Below, piece by piece: positions 42,536-51,035 of a stretch of 64,000 nt of DNA. A program made the translations under genes and the position numbers. The stretch comes from Vibrio cincinnatiensis (GTDB taxonomy: Bacteria; Pseudomonadota; Gammaproteobacteria; Enterobacterales; Vibrionaceae): NCBI RefSeq assembly GCF_022113815.1, contig NZ_SGOM01000011.1, positions 44,421-108,420 of the forward strand, in the 5' to 3' direction. Positions within the stretch are counted from its first letter, which is position 1; every line of letters begins with the position of its first letter. The notes below the pieces were generated by a model. That model saw nothing but the letters and a program-made list of their open reading frames with translations, had not been told where the DNA came from and did not search any database.

Positions 42536-42569
42536 GACATAGTGGTATGCTGTTTCCAGTCACTATGTC
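42536..42569 (+). promoter_or_regulatory. Perfect 9-bp inverted repeat in the pepD upstream region
   Basis: Arms GACATAGTG (42536-42544) and CACTATGTC (42561-42569) with a 16-base spacer, 84 bp before the pepD start. It could be an operator for a dimeric regulator or an RNA hairpin in the leader; no T-run follows. Confidence 0.45.
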
Positions 42570-42652
42570 ATAGCCCGATTGCAGTCTATTTCTCTAAAAT
42601 AGAACAAAAAACCTAACAATAATCGGGGAAAATCACATAAAAGGAGTCACCT

Positions 42653-44125
42653 GTGTCTGAGTTCCATTCTGAAATCAGTAAATTATCACCAAGCCCTGTA
42701 TGGCAGTTTTTCGATAAAATCTGTTCTATTCCTCACCCTTCAAAACATGAACAAGCTCTGGCTCAATTCATCATTGACTGGGCAACCAGCCAAGGGTTAA
42801 ACGTGCGCCGAGATCCTACTGGCAACGTATTTATTAAGAAACCAGCCACACCAGGCATGGAGCATAAAAAAGGGGTGGTACTCCAAGCTCATATCGATAT
42901 GGTGCCACAGAAGAACGAAGAAACAGACCATGACTTCACTCAAGATCCTATCCAACCCTACATTGACGGTGAATGGGTGACAGCAAAAGGCACAACACTC
43001 GGTGCAGATAATGGTATCGGTATGGCGACTTGTTTGGCGGTTCTTGCCTCAAAGGATATTAAGCATGGCCCCCTTGAAGTGTTATTAACCATCGATGAAG
43101 AAGCCGGTATGACAGGGGCATTCGGCCTACAAGCCGGCTGGCTGGATGGAGATATTCTGCTAAATACCGATTCCGAACAAGAAGGTGAAGTCTATATGGG
43201 TTGCGCTGGCGGTGTTGATGCAGCCCTAAGTTTTGATATTCAGCGAGAAGAACAACCGGTCGATTTTATTACCCGTCAATTGACGCTCAAAGGTCTAAAA
43301 GGTGGCCACTCTGGTTGTGATATTCATACCGGCCGTGGTAATGCCAATAAATTGCTGACCCGCTTCCTTGCTGATTATGCACAAGAACTGGATCTTCGCT
43401 TGATCGAGTTTCGTGGAGGAAGCCTACGTAATGCCATTCCTCGTGAAGCGTTTGTGACAGTGGCACTACCAGCTGAAAAGATTAGCCAATTAGATAAACA
43501 ATTCACCGCCTATAGTGAGTTATTAAAAACAGAATTAGGTAAAGTTGAAACGGATATCATCACGTTCAACGAAACCGTTGAAACGGATCATCAAGTCTTT
43601 ACTCTCAATAGCCAGCAACGTTTCATTGCGGCACTCAATGCTTGCCCGAATGGGGTTATTCGTATGAGTGATGATATTGAAGGTGTGGTAGAAACATCAT
43701 TAAATGTGGGTGTCATTACCACAGAAGAAAACCAAGTGAAGGTGCTTTGCTTGATTCGTTCGCTGATTGATTCTGGTCGCAGCCAAGTACAAAGCATACT
43801 CTCTTCAATCGCTGAACTTGCTGCAGCAAACATTACCTTCTCTGGTGCCTACCCAGGTTGGAAACCGGATGCGGATTCAGAAATCATGCACATTTTCCGT
43901 GATATGTACCAAGATCTCTACGGGCATAAACCCAACATCATGGTGATTCATGCGGGGCTTGAGTGTGGATTGTTCAAAAAACCTTATCCAGAAATGGATA
44001 TGCTCTCTTTTGGCCCAACCATTAAGTTCCCTCACTCACCGGATGAAAAAGTAAAAATTGATACAGTAGCCCTATTCTGGCAACAAATGATCGCCTTATT
44101 GGAAAATATCCCTGCCAAAGCCTAA
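42653..44125 (+). CDS. pepD: Cytosol non-specific dipeptidase (aminoacyl-histidine dipeptidase, peptidase D)
   Basis: Zinc dipeptidase with broad specificity, including carnosine-like Xaa-His dipeptides. 490 residues of the M20 family: the metal motif VVLQAHIDMVPQKN, GTTLGADNGIGMA, IDEEAGMTGAFG (catalytic Glu and metal Glu), LNTDSEQEGEVYMG, and C-terminal HAGLECGLFKKPYP. The start is GTG at 42653 with AAAGGAG seven bases upstream. The gap upstream is the largest in the window and has CRP/FNR-like sites; a clear terminator follows. Confidence 0.96.
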   Translation: MSEFHSEISKLSPSPVWQFFDKICSIPHPSKHEQALAQFIIDWATSQGLNVRRDPTGNVFIKKPATPGMEHKKGVVLQAHIDMVPQKNEETDHDFTQDPIQPYIDGEWVTAKGTTLGADNGIGMATCLAVLASKDIKHGPLEVLLTIDEEAGMTGAFGLQAGWLDGDILLNTDSEQEGEVYMGCAGGVDAALSFDIQREEQPVDFITRQLTLKGLKGGHSGCDIHTGRGNANKLLTRFLADYAQELDLRLIEFRGGSLRNAIPREAFVTVALPAEKISQLDKQFTAYSELLKTELGKVETDIITFNETVETDHQVFTLNSQQRFIAALNACPNGVIRMSDDIEGVVETSLNVGVITTEENQVKVLCLIRSLIDSGRSQVQSILSSIAELAAANITFSGAYPGWKPDADSEIMHIFRDMYQDLYGHKPNIMVIHAGLECGLFKKPYPEMDMLSFGPTIKFPHSPDEKVKIDTVALFWQQMIALLENIPAKA

Positions 44126-44144
44126 AGTTAAGGGCTAGACTAGA

Positions 44145-44185
44145 TAGGCTTGAGAAAAATCCCTCAAGCCTATCACCGTTTTTTA
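44145..44185 (+). terminator. Terminator after pepD
   Basis: A perfect 10-bp stem TAGGCTTGAG/CTCAAGCCTA with an 8-base loop, followed after TCACCG by six Ts. 19 bp after the pepD stop. Confidence 0.85.
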
Positions 44186-44391
44186 TCGATACGAAAAATT
44201 TTATTCATTAGCGATACCTACGGTCTACTGCTAGAGTTCGCGTCCTTGAATTTCCCCTGAGTTATTCACCCGACTCGATTCAAGCGATGACCGAATAAAG
44301 AATGTATCGAGAGATCACGTATCACCTCCTGATCCTGATATAGGCTGATTCCAGAGTCGTATCTACTATGCTCAACACAAATGAAATTACC

Positions 44392-44832
44392 ATGAATAAA
44401 AAAATGATTGTCGGATGGCGTGAAACCTTAAGCCTTCCCGGATTAGGTATTGAGAAAATAAAAGCCAAAATTGATACCGGAGCCCGGACATCTTGTCTCC
44501 ACGCATTTAAAGTGGAAAGTTTTAATAAAGACAATGAGCCTTGGGTGCGCTTTTGGATTCATCCCCTGCAACATAACGCCGAAAAAATAACCGTCTGTGA
44601 AGCAAAAGTCGTGGATGAACGTATAGTTCGAGATTCAGGGGGACATGAAGAATCTCGCTACGTGATTGAGTCCAATATTTGCCTTGGTAGACAAACTTGG
44701 CCCATAGAGATCACTCTAACCAATCGTGAAAACATGGCATTTCGCATGCTCTTAGGCCGAACGGCTATGCATCATCGAATTATGGTTGACCCAACTCAAT
44801 CTTTTTTAATCCCTTTCGAGGAGTCGAAATAA
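44392..44832 (+). CDS. RimB-like retropepsin/ATP-dependent zinc protease family protein
   Basis: 146 residues of the family annotated as Zn_protease (PF05618), which has a retropepsin-like DTGA motif ([14 protein letters not shown], Asp28). The family is found next to rimK; the Pseudomonas relative, RimB, is proposed to act on glutamylated S6. N-terminal [13 protein letters not shown] and C-terminal [21 protein letters not shown] are family-typical. ATG 44392 is preferred to ATG 44368 because the protein then begins [11 protein letters not shown]; no strong ribosome site is seen for either. One base before its stop overlaps rimK (ATGA-type junction), so it is coupled to rimK. Confidence 0.85.
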   Translation: MNKKMIVGWRETLSLPGLGIEKIKAKIDTGARTSCLHAFKVESFNKDNEPWVRFWIHPLQHNAEKITVCEAKVVDERIVRDSGGHEESRYVIESNICLGRQTWPIEITLTNRENMAFRMLLGRTAMHHRIMVDPTQSFLIPFEESK

Positions 44833-45737
44833 TGAAAATTGGTATTCTGTCGCGTAACGCTTCATTGTATTCCACTAAACGTTTAATTGAAGCCTGTAAA
44901 CAACGCGGACATGAAGTCAAAGTCATCGATGCTTTACGCTGTTACATGAATATCAATTCTGAACAACCTGAGATCCACTTTAAAGGTGAGGAGCTTGCAG
45001 GTTTTGATGCGGTAATCCCTCGTATAGGTGCCTCTGTAACCTTTTATGGTACGGCTGTTCTGCGTCAGTTTGAAATGATGGGCGTCTATCCCGTTAATGA
45101 ATCCGTTGCGATCAGCCGTTCTCGGGACAAATTGCGTTCAATGCAGCTATTATCTCGTAAAGGTATTGGTATGCCGATCACTGGTTTTGCAAGTAAACCC
45201 GATGATGTCAAAGATTTGCTTGAGATGGTTGGCGGTGCTCCCGTTGTGATCAAATTACTTGAAGGAACGCAAGGCATCGGTGTAGTGTTAGCGGAAACCC
45301 GTAAAGCAGCAGAAAGTGTTATCGAAGCCTTTATGGGATTAAAAGCCAATATCATGGTTCAGGAATACATCAAGGAAGCGGGTGGTGCTGACATTCGCTG
45401 TTTTGTGATTGGGGATAAAGTGATCGCCGCAATGAAACGCCAAGGTGCAGAAGGTGAGTTTCGCTCAAACTTACACCGTGGTGGTACGGCATCACTAGTA
45501 AAAATAACGCCTCAAGAACGCAGAACGGCCATTGATGCCGCCAAAGTAATGGGGCTAAATGTCGCCGGAGTAGATCTACTTCGCTCGGAACGCGGCCCTC
45601 TGGTCATGGAAGTGAATTCATCCCCTGGCCTTGAAGGTATTGAAGCAGCCACAGGCAAAGACATCGCAGGAATGATTGTCGAATTTATTGAAAAAAATGC
45701 AGCCAGTAGAAGGACAAAAACACGTGGCAAAGGCTAA
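44832..45737 (+). CDS. rimK: Ribosomal protein S6 glutamate ligase RimK
   Basis: ATP-grasp enzyme that adds glutamates to the C-terminus of ribosomal protein S6. 301 residues (E. coli 300). Seen: [88 protein letters not shown], and the metal-binding [23 protein letters not shown]. Central gene of a three-gene cluster; its end is overlapped by the downstream hydrolase. Confidence 0.95.
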   Translation: MKIGILSRNASLYSTKRLIEACKQRGHEVKVIDALRCYMNINSEQPEIHFKGEELAGFDAVIPRIGASVTFYGTAVLRQFEMMGVYPVNESVAISRSRDKLRSMQLLSRKGIGMPITGFASKPDDVKDLLEMVGGAPVVIKLLEGTQGIGVVLAETRKAAESVIEAFMGLKANIMVQEYIKEAGGADIRCFVIGDKVIAAMKRQGAEGEFRSNLHRGGTASLVKITPQERRTAIDAAKVMGLNVAGVDLLRSERGPLVMEVNSSPGLEGIEAATGKDIAGMIVEFIEKNAASRRTKTRGKG

Positions 45738-46794
45738 TCGTAATTCCGCTTATTCATTTTTGGGGGAAGCCATTCCCCCTGCGACAAAACGAGTGATTGA
45801 ACTTGAAGCCGCAAAACTGTACACCCATTCTCCGTTATCCATCCCCATTGAAATTATCAATGGGGCTTTTTCTGGCCCTGTTCTGATGGTGAATGCCGCT
45901 ATTCATGGTGACGAACTGAACGGTGTCGAAATTGTTCGCCAGTTGATTAATACCATTGACCCCAACAAGCTAAGAGGGACACTCATCACTGTCCCGATCG
46001 TTAACGTATTTGGCTTTATCCATAAATCCCGTTATTTACCGGACAGGCGAGATCTTAACCGCTGCTTCCCTGGTAGTGAAAAAGGTTCATTGGCCTCTCG
46101 AATGGCCCACACCTTTTTCTCTCAAGTAGCCCTCAATTGTGATTACATTATTGATTTACATACAGGGGCCATTCATCGAACAAACCTGCCACAAATTCGA
46201 GCTGATCTCAGCAATCCTGAAACTTTACGTGTTGCTCAAGCCTTTGCGACCCCTGTTATTCTTGATTCACCACTACGCAATGGATCACTGCGCAGCGAAG
46301 CAGAAAAAGCAGGAATTACCGTCTTAACATATGAAGCAGGAGAAGCTCTGCGTTTTGAACCCATTGCAATTAATGCGGGTATCGTTGGGGTAAAACGTGT
46401 GATGCAAGCCGTAGGAATGCTGCGCCCAAGCCGTAAAAAAACACCGAGTTCTGTAATTGCTAAGTCGACCAGTTGGCAACGAGCTGAAGCCGATGGCATC
46501 CTACGGACACTCGTCTCTTTGGGCGACAAAGTCGAGAAAGGACAAATACTTGCTTATATCAATTCTCCACTTGGCAATATTGAAGTAGAAATTACCGCCA
46601 ATAAAGGTGGAATTGTCATTGGTCAGCAAACCTTACCACTAGTCAATGAAGGGGATGCCATTTTCCATCTTGCTTATTTCAGACAAAGTGATGAAATGGT
46701 TGAACAAGTCGTTGGTGATTTTATTGAAGAAGTCATCGAAACCGATTTAGAACCACTAACAACGGGCCAAATCATGCCCCCTTCTCCAGCTTAA
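45724..46794 (+). CDS. Succinylglutamate desuccinylase/aspartoacylase family hydrolase
   Basis: Zinc carboxypeptidase-like (M14/AstE-ASPA) hydrolase of 356 residues. The zinc motif is HGDE at about 61-64 ([13 protein letters not shown]), with later ligand region [18 protein letters not shown]-terminal barrel with biotinyl-like character ([21 protein letters not shown]) follows. GTG 45724 is chosen: AGAAGGA (45708-45714) is well spaced, giving a 14-base overlap with rimK; ATG 45697 and TTG 45676 lack one. The reaction is unknown. Linkage to rimK makes hydrolysis of a glutamyl or amino-acyl group on S6 or a related protein a reasonable guess. Confidence 0.8.
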   Translation: MAKANRNSAYSFLGEAIPPATKRVIELEAAKLYTHSPLSIPIEIINGAFSGPVLMVNAAIHGDELNGVEIVRQLINTIDPNKLRGTLITVPIVNVFGFIHKSRYLPDRRDLNRCFPGSEKGSLASRMAHTFFSQVALNCDYIIDLHTGAIHRTNLPQIRADLSNPETLRVAQAFATPVILDSPLRNGSLRSEAEKAGITVLTYEAGEALRFEPIAINAGIVGVKRVMQAVGMLRPSRKKTPSSVIAKSTSWQRAEADGILRTLVSLGDKVEKGQILAYINSPLGNIEVEITANKGGIVIGQQTLPLVNEGDAIFHLAYFRQSDEMVEQVVGDFIEEVIETDLEPLTTGQIMPPSPA

Positions 46795-46798
46795 TCCC

Positions 46799-46829
46799 AA
46801 AGCTCTTGGTTTATGAATCCAAGGGCTTT
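46799..46829. terminator. Hairpin between convergent genes, weak terminator
   Basis: An 11-bp stem AAAGCTCTTGG/CCAAGGGCTTT (one G-U on one strand) with a 9-base loop lies between the convergent AstE-like gene and the NSS transporter. T-runs are short on both sides. Confidence 0.5.
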
Positions 46830-46838
46830 AGTCAAATA

Positions 46839-48194
46839 TTAAGCAAAAGAAGCCCAAATTACAGTTGCGACCAATACAGGACAAACAAAACGAACATAGC
46901 CCGGCCAGATTTTCGCAAATAAGCTTTGAGAAAACTCAGGATAACCTTGTTGCAGCTCTTTAAATTTACCGTTACGGCTCCATACCCAACCACCAAACAG
47001 ACAGAACATTAATGCCGCTGTTGGTTGTAGATATTGTGTTGCAGCCATAGCAACAAGGCCAAATAAACCCGCAAAATTGTACACGATGACAATACTAAAT
47101 AACGCAATAATACCGCCGAGAACCCAACTGGTGGCTCCACGTGATGTATTCAAGCGCTCACTCACCAAAGCTACGGGGCATTCAAGCATAGAGATAGATG
47201 AAGTTAGCGCCGCAATGGTGAGCAATAAAAAGAAGACCGCAGCAAACAGTTGCCCGAAAATTCCTAAACTATCAAACATCATGGGTAATACGGTAAACAC
47301 TAAAGTATCTGAGCTGAGTAATGAACCATCCTGCGCATAAATTTCAACGCCTTTATTCATCGCCACAAACATCGCGGGCATAACCACAAGGCCAGCAATA
47401 AAAGCCACACTGGTATCCACCAAAGTAACATTCATTGCCATTTTAGGTAAGTTTTCTTTCTTGCTTAAGTAAGAACCATAAATCAGCATGGAACAGCCGC
47501 CAATAGTCAAAGAAAAGAAGCCTTGCCCCATAGCCGCTAGAATTAACTTTCTATCTAATACTTTTTCAAAATCAGGGATCAGATAATGCTTTAATCCCTC
47601 CACCGCACCTTGCTGCATCATGATGTAAATAAACAAGATACCAAACAGTATAAATAGTGCAGGCATCAAGCGAGTTGACCATTTTTCAATACCCTGCTTT
47701 ACCCCACCACGAACAATTAAAATCGTCAGAAGGTAGAAGATAAGTGTACCGAATAAATTTCGTTCAACAGAAAAACCTTTCAGCCAGAGGCTTGCCGTTT
47801 CAATCCCCAATAAATCGGTGAATGCCGCCAGTAAGAAACAGATGATCCATCCGCCGACAATACTATAAAACGCTAATACAGCACTCGGAACGCTTAATCC
47901 AACCCAACCGACCAAGGCCCCTACTCTTTTCCCCAATGAATGAGCGGTTAATGAACGCATACTATCAACGGGGTTTGCTTGTCCTGAGCGACCAATTGCC
48001 ATTTCAACCACCAGCATAGGAAAAGCAACGATAAAGATCAGGATCAAATAAACCAGCAGAAATGCACCACCACCATTACTGGCCGCTTGAGTAGGAAACC
48101 CCCAAATATTGCCAAGGCCAACCGCCGCACCCGCTGCGGCTAGAATAAATCCAAGACGAGAGCCAAACGTTTCACGAGAACTATTTTGTGTCAT
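46839..48194 (-). CDS. Sodium-dependent transporter, NSS (SNF) family
   Basis: Inner membrane Na+-coupled symporter of 451 residues with about 11-12 membrane helices. The NSS signature ETFGSRLGFILAAAGAAVGLGNIWGFPTQAASNGGGAFLLVYLI at the N-terminus holds the unwound helix 1 sodium and substrate site. FFSLTIGGCSMLIYGSYLSKKENLP is the helix 6 region. Substrate is not identifiable: bacterial members transport amino acids or other small solutes. ATG 48194 is preferred to the GTG two codons upstream. Na+ coupling is consistent with the sodium-motive NQR encoded nearby. Confidence 0.93.
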   Translation of the reverse strand: MTQNSSRETFGSRLGFILAAAGAAVGLGNIWGFPTQAASNGGGAFLLVYLILIFIVAFPMLVVEMAIGRSGQANPVDSMRSLTAHSLGKRVGALVGWVGLSVPSAVLAFYSIVGGWIICFLLAAFTDLLGIETASLWLKGFSVERNLFGTLIFYLLTILIVRGGVKQGIEKWSTRLMPALFILFGILFIYIMMQQGAVEGLKHYLIPDFEKVLDRKLILAAMGQGFFSLTIGGCSMLIYGSYLSKKENLPKMAMNVTLVDTSVAFIAGLVVMPAMFVAMNKGVEIYAQDGSLLSSDTLVFTVLPMMFDSLGIFGQLFAAVFFLLLTIAALTSSISMLECPVALVSERLNTSRGATSWVLGGIIALFSIVIVYNFAGLFGLVAMAATQYLQPTAALMFCLFGGWVWSRNGKFKELQQGYPEFSQSLFAKIWPGYVRFVCPVLVATVIWASFA

Positions 48195-48430
48195 AACCAC
48201 TCACACATCATCAAACTAGTAGGCTAGTACAATAATAGAAAAGGATTGATTTAACAATCGTTAATAGAACACTTTGCTAACAGAATCGAAAAAAACCACC
48301 GTATTGTCTATTTTTAGTAAAGTAACCCTGTTGAGATGCTGAAAAAACGACCAAAGAGAATAAAGGAGTTGAAGCTTACAATGGTTAAGATGAGAAAGAA
48401 GGCAAACAAAGTCGTTTATAGATCAAATGA

Positions 48431-48466
48431 GAAAAAAGCCCATATCTGTCTTTCGATTGGGCTTTC
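48431..48466 (-). terminator. Terminator after the YggN-type gene
   Basis: On the minus strand an 8-bp stem AAAGCCCA/TGGGCTTT followed by TTTTC, with a 15-base loop. It lies just after the DUF2884 gene. Confidence 0.75.
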
Positions 48467-48476
48467 TTCATCTCTC

Positions 48477-49220
48477 TTACTTAAGTAGGACGGGGAAATC
48501 TTGAAGCTGAGGAATTTTCTGGTGAAGTATCTGCTCTTGCTGCTTTATTTCATCGAATGAGCGGCATAACGCTCTGGCTTCTTGCTCAGCATCTTGTGAA
48601 TACGATTTTAATCGTTGTTCAAGCTGAGCTTTAAGCTCTGCCATACGATTGCCGAGTTCGGTCAAATTAATGCCTCCTTCATGCTGCATTCCTTGACTCA
48701 ATGCAGTAAATGCCCCCGTAAAAAACTCTTGGCTGACGAATGCTTTAGCTTGCTCAAACTCTTTTTGCCACTCTTGATGCATGGATGAAAAGCTATGGGC
48801 AGGAAATACCCACTCATCATTTTGGTGGTAGCGAGCTTCAATATCCCCCACTAAGGAATGGATAGTCTGTTTAACATTATCAAAGGCTTGTGGCGTATTT
48901 AAAGAAAGAGCCACATCATCCAATAACTCATCCACAACTGCCAATTTATCACTAGCTAACTGCTGAAGTTCCGGTAATAACGCTTGAATGTACTCACGAT
49001 AAGAGGCTAACGCTGCTTGCTGATCGGCTGTTAAAGTTAACGTTTTTCCCGCGATGGAGAGTTGATTTTTCTCATCCAGAATGGCTTGCTTATCCGCAGA
49101 AGTATGAATTTCTATCTGTGACGAGTTGATGCGCAGTTCATTTTGAACATCCACTGGACACTGAAAAGCCCACAAAGTAGGGCTAAACAATAAACCGAAT
49201 ATTAACCATGAATTATTCAT
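48477..49220 (-). CDS. YggN/DUF2884 family exported protein
   Basis: 247 residues with a signal peptide (MNNSWLIFGLLFSPTLWAF, probable cleavage after WAF) and then a mostly helical, coiled-coil-prone sequence rich in Gln, Glu and Ala. Two cysteines (Cys21 in FQCPVDV and Cys220-odd in ALCRSFDEI) could form a disulphide. The layout (beta-rich start with LTADQQAALASYREYIQALLPEL, later helices) matches E. coli YggN. No function is known. It has its own terminator and lies between an NSS transporter and dinB. Confidence 0.75.
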   Translation of the reverse strand: MNNSWLIFGLLFSPTLWAFQCPVDVQNELRINSSQIEIHTSADKQAILDEKNQLSIAGKTLTLTADQQAALASYREYIQALLPELQQLASDKLAVVDELLDDVALSLNTPQAFDNVKQTIHSLVGDIEARYHQNDEWVFPAHSFSSMHQEWQKEFEQAKAFVSQEFFTGAFTALSQGMQHEGGINLTELGNRMAELKAQLEQRLKSYSQDAEQEARALCRSFDEIKQQEQILHQKIPQLQDFPVLLK

Positions 49221-49298
49221 AATTTATCCAAAAGTGATTTTCGATAACCATACCGAAAAGCTGACATAAATAAGTTAGTCCTTTGTCATTTTACAGCG

Positions 49299-50366
49299 CT
49301 AGCTAAAAAAACTTAATTGCTGAAAAGGTTGAATTGGTTTTAGCATTACATGCAAACCTAATAAGCGGATCTCTCTTCCTTTTTGCCGCTTAAGTACTTC
49401 CATTAATAAGGTTTTAAAATCCTCTAATTCGAGCTGAGAATGCCCATGTTCTATAGTCGTTAGTTGAAAATCAGCAAATTTCACTTTAATACCTTGCTTG
49501 ATAATGGCCCGCTGAGGAGAAGCACGGCTCAGCCTTATATCCAATTCGGGATATAAGCGCTGTTCTATCACCTGCCAACATTCATCATAAGTAGCAATGT
49601 TTTCGCTAAAAGTTCGTTCAACCCCCACCGACTTACGTTCACGCTCAGTAATTACCTCCCGATTATCGATACCATGGCTTTTATTCCATAAGGAAGCACC
49701 TAAACGGCCAAAGCGGCGCAGTAACTCACGATAATCACTATTTTTAACATCTTCACACAAGAAAAACCCTGCCTGATTAAGCTTTTCTAGGCTAACTTTA
49801 CCCACTCCAGGAATTTTTCCCAATGGCAGTTTATCCACGACACCCTGCACTTCATCAGGTGTAACGACATACAGACCATTCGGTTTATTTATATCAGAAG
49901 CCACCTTAGCTAAAAACTTAATAGGAGCAACGCCGGCCGATGCGGTCAGTTGGAGTTCATTCCAGATATCATGACGAATCGCTTCTGCAATAAGAGTCGC
50001 ACTCCCATGACATGCGGTTGCCTGTGTGACATCCAAAAAAGCTTCATCAAGCGATAGAGGCTCAATGATCTCGGTATAACGATGAAAAATGGCGTGTATT
50101 TGACGAGAAACGGATTTATAGACTGACATACGACCTGGCACTACCAAAAGATGGGGACACCGTTTGATTGCCTGTGCTGTTGGCATTGCCGAGTGAAGGC
50201 CAAACTTACGCGCTTCATAGTTACAGGTACTAAGGACGCCACGCTGCTTTTCATTTCCACCGACCGCAATGGGGCGACCGCGATAGTCAGGATTGTCCCT
50301 CATTTCAACGGCAGCATAAAAACAGTCCATATCAATATGGATAATCTTTCTGATCAGCTCTGACAT
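49299..50366 (-). CDS. dinB: DNA polymerase IV
   Basis: Y-family translesion polymerase of 355 residues. Metal-binding Asp12 in IIHIDMDCFYAAVE and Asp107-Glu108 in SLDEAFLDVT are present, as are GVLSTCNYEARKFGLHSAMP, helix-hairpin-helix LGKIPGVGKVSLEKL and the little-finger domain. The C-terminal QQLSFFS is a likely beta-clamp-binding motif. A perfect LexA box overlaps the promoter, so it is in the SOS regulon. Confidence 0.97.
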   Translation of the reverse strand: MSELIRKIIHIDMDCFYAAVEMRDNPDYRGRPIAVGGNEKQRGVLSTCNYEARKFGLHSAMPTAQAIKRCPHLLVVPGRMSVYKSVSRQIHAIFHRYTEIIEPLSLDEAFLDVTQATACHGSATLIAEAIRHDIWNELQLTASAGVAPIKFLAKVASDINKPNGLYVVTPDEVQGVVDKLPLGKIPGVGKVSLEKLNQAGFFLCEDVKNSDYRELLRRFGRLGASLWNKSHGIDNREVITERERKSVGVERTFSENIATYDECWQVIEQRLYPELDIRLSRASPQRAIIKQGIKVKFADFQLTTIEHGHSQLELEDFKTLLMEVLKRQKGREIRLLGLHVMLKPIQPFQQLSFFS

Positions 50367-50370
50367 TCGC

Positions 50371-50422
50371 CACTTATATACTGTTTAAAAACACAGTATA
50401 TAAGTGTTTGACGTTTTTGCAA
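50371..50422 (-). promoter_or_regulatory. LexA (SOS) box and promoter of dinB
   Basis: TACTGT-N8-ACAGTA (50379-50398) contains the perfect LexA half-sites CTGT-N8-ACAG. It is nested in a longer perfect palindrome with 14-bp arms (50371-50384 and 50393-50406). On the minus strand TTGCAA (50422-50417) and TATACT (50400-50395), 16 bp apart, form a good promoter whose -10 is covered by the box. LexA binding would block it. Confidence 0.85.
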
Positions 50423-50440
50423 AGTCAGATAAAAGCACCG

Positions 50441-50674
50441 CTATTTGCGAAGCATCACATCCAATTGATCAACCAACTCCGCCCAATCAGCATCATCTTC
50501 AATCGCCTGACGCAAAAAGCTGGCCTGTGCATCGGTCCAAAAACTCGCTTTGTGCAATCGTGTTGAGTCTCGTTGATGACGGTGAGATTCGATAAAATGT
50601 TTGATTTCACTTGATGAACTACCGAGCCCTAACTGCTCAAATAGTTCGCTCATCCTATGTTGGTGAAGTTCCAT
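50441..50674 (-). CDS. DUF2789 domain-containing protein
   Basis: A small cytosolic protein of 77 residues: MELHQHRMSELFEQLGLGSSSSEIKHFIESHRHQRDSTRLHKASFWTDAQASFLRQAIEDDADWAELVDQLDVMLRK. The LFEQLGL, FIESHR and FW(T)xAQASFLR pattern is that of DUF2789, common in gamma-proteobacteria. Function unknown. It is upstream of dinB on the same strand but separated from it by the dinB promoter. Confidence 0.75.
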   Translation of the reverse strand: MELHQHRMSELFEQLGLGSSSSEIKHFIESHRHQRDSTRLHKASFWTDAQASFLRQAIEDDADWAELVDQLDVMLRK

Positions 50675-50743
50675 GGTACCTCCAAAGATAGTGAATACTC
50701 TTTGAGTATAGTGCCTGACACCGATAGGTCCGCCTTAATTGAT

Positions 50744-50777
50744 AGAAAAAATAACCCAGCCAAAGCTGGGTTATTTT
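50744..50777 (-). terminator. Terminator after nqrM
   Basis: On the minus strand an 11-bp perfect stem AATAACCCAGC/GCTGGGTTATT with a 4-base loop is followed by TTTTT. 16 bp after nqrM. Confidence 0.9.
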
Positions 50778-50792
50778 GATCGGGATGGCCTA

Positions 50793-51026
50793 TTAGGCAA
50801 TACGATCTTTTTCCCAAGCCGCCATACGCTCGGCACGCGCCGCCTCTCGGGCTTCACGTTTTTTACGTGCATCACAAGGTTCTGGGCAATTACAGACTTT
50901 ATCAATACCGACAGCCCCCAAACCTCCACAACTGCCTTTCACCACTTTCTTCTGGAAGATATACCCCACCGCCATTGCCGCAATAACGGCCACAAAGATG
51001 GTAAAAGTCATTAGAAAAGTATTCAT
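50793..51026 (-). CDS. nqrM: Na+-NQR maturation protein NqrM
   Basis: Small membrane protein (77 residues) needed for a functional Na+-NQR, probably delivering iron to the NqrD/NqrE centre. An N-terminal membrane helix (TFLMTFTIFVAVIAAMAVGYIF) is followed by a cysteine cluster (CGGLGAVGIDKVCNCPEPC: four Cys) and a basic tail rich in Arg, Ala and Glu. Formerly DUF539. It ends the nqr-apbE-nqrM cluster, nine bases after apbE. Confidence 0.92.
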   Translation of the reverse strand: MNTFLMTFTIFVAVIAAMAVGYIFQKKVVKGSCGGLGAVGIDKVCNCPEPCDARKKREAREAARAERMAAWEKDRIA

Positions 51027-51035
51027 TGTCTTAAC

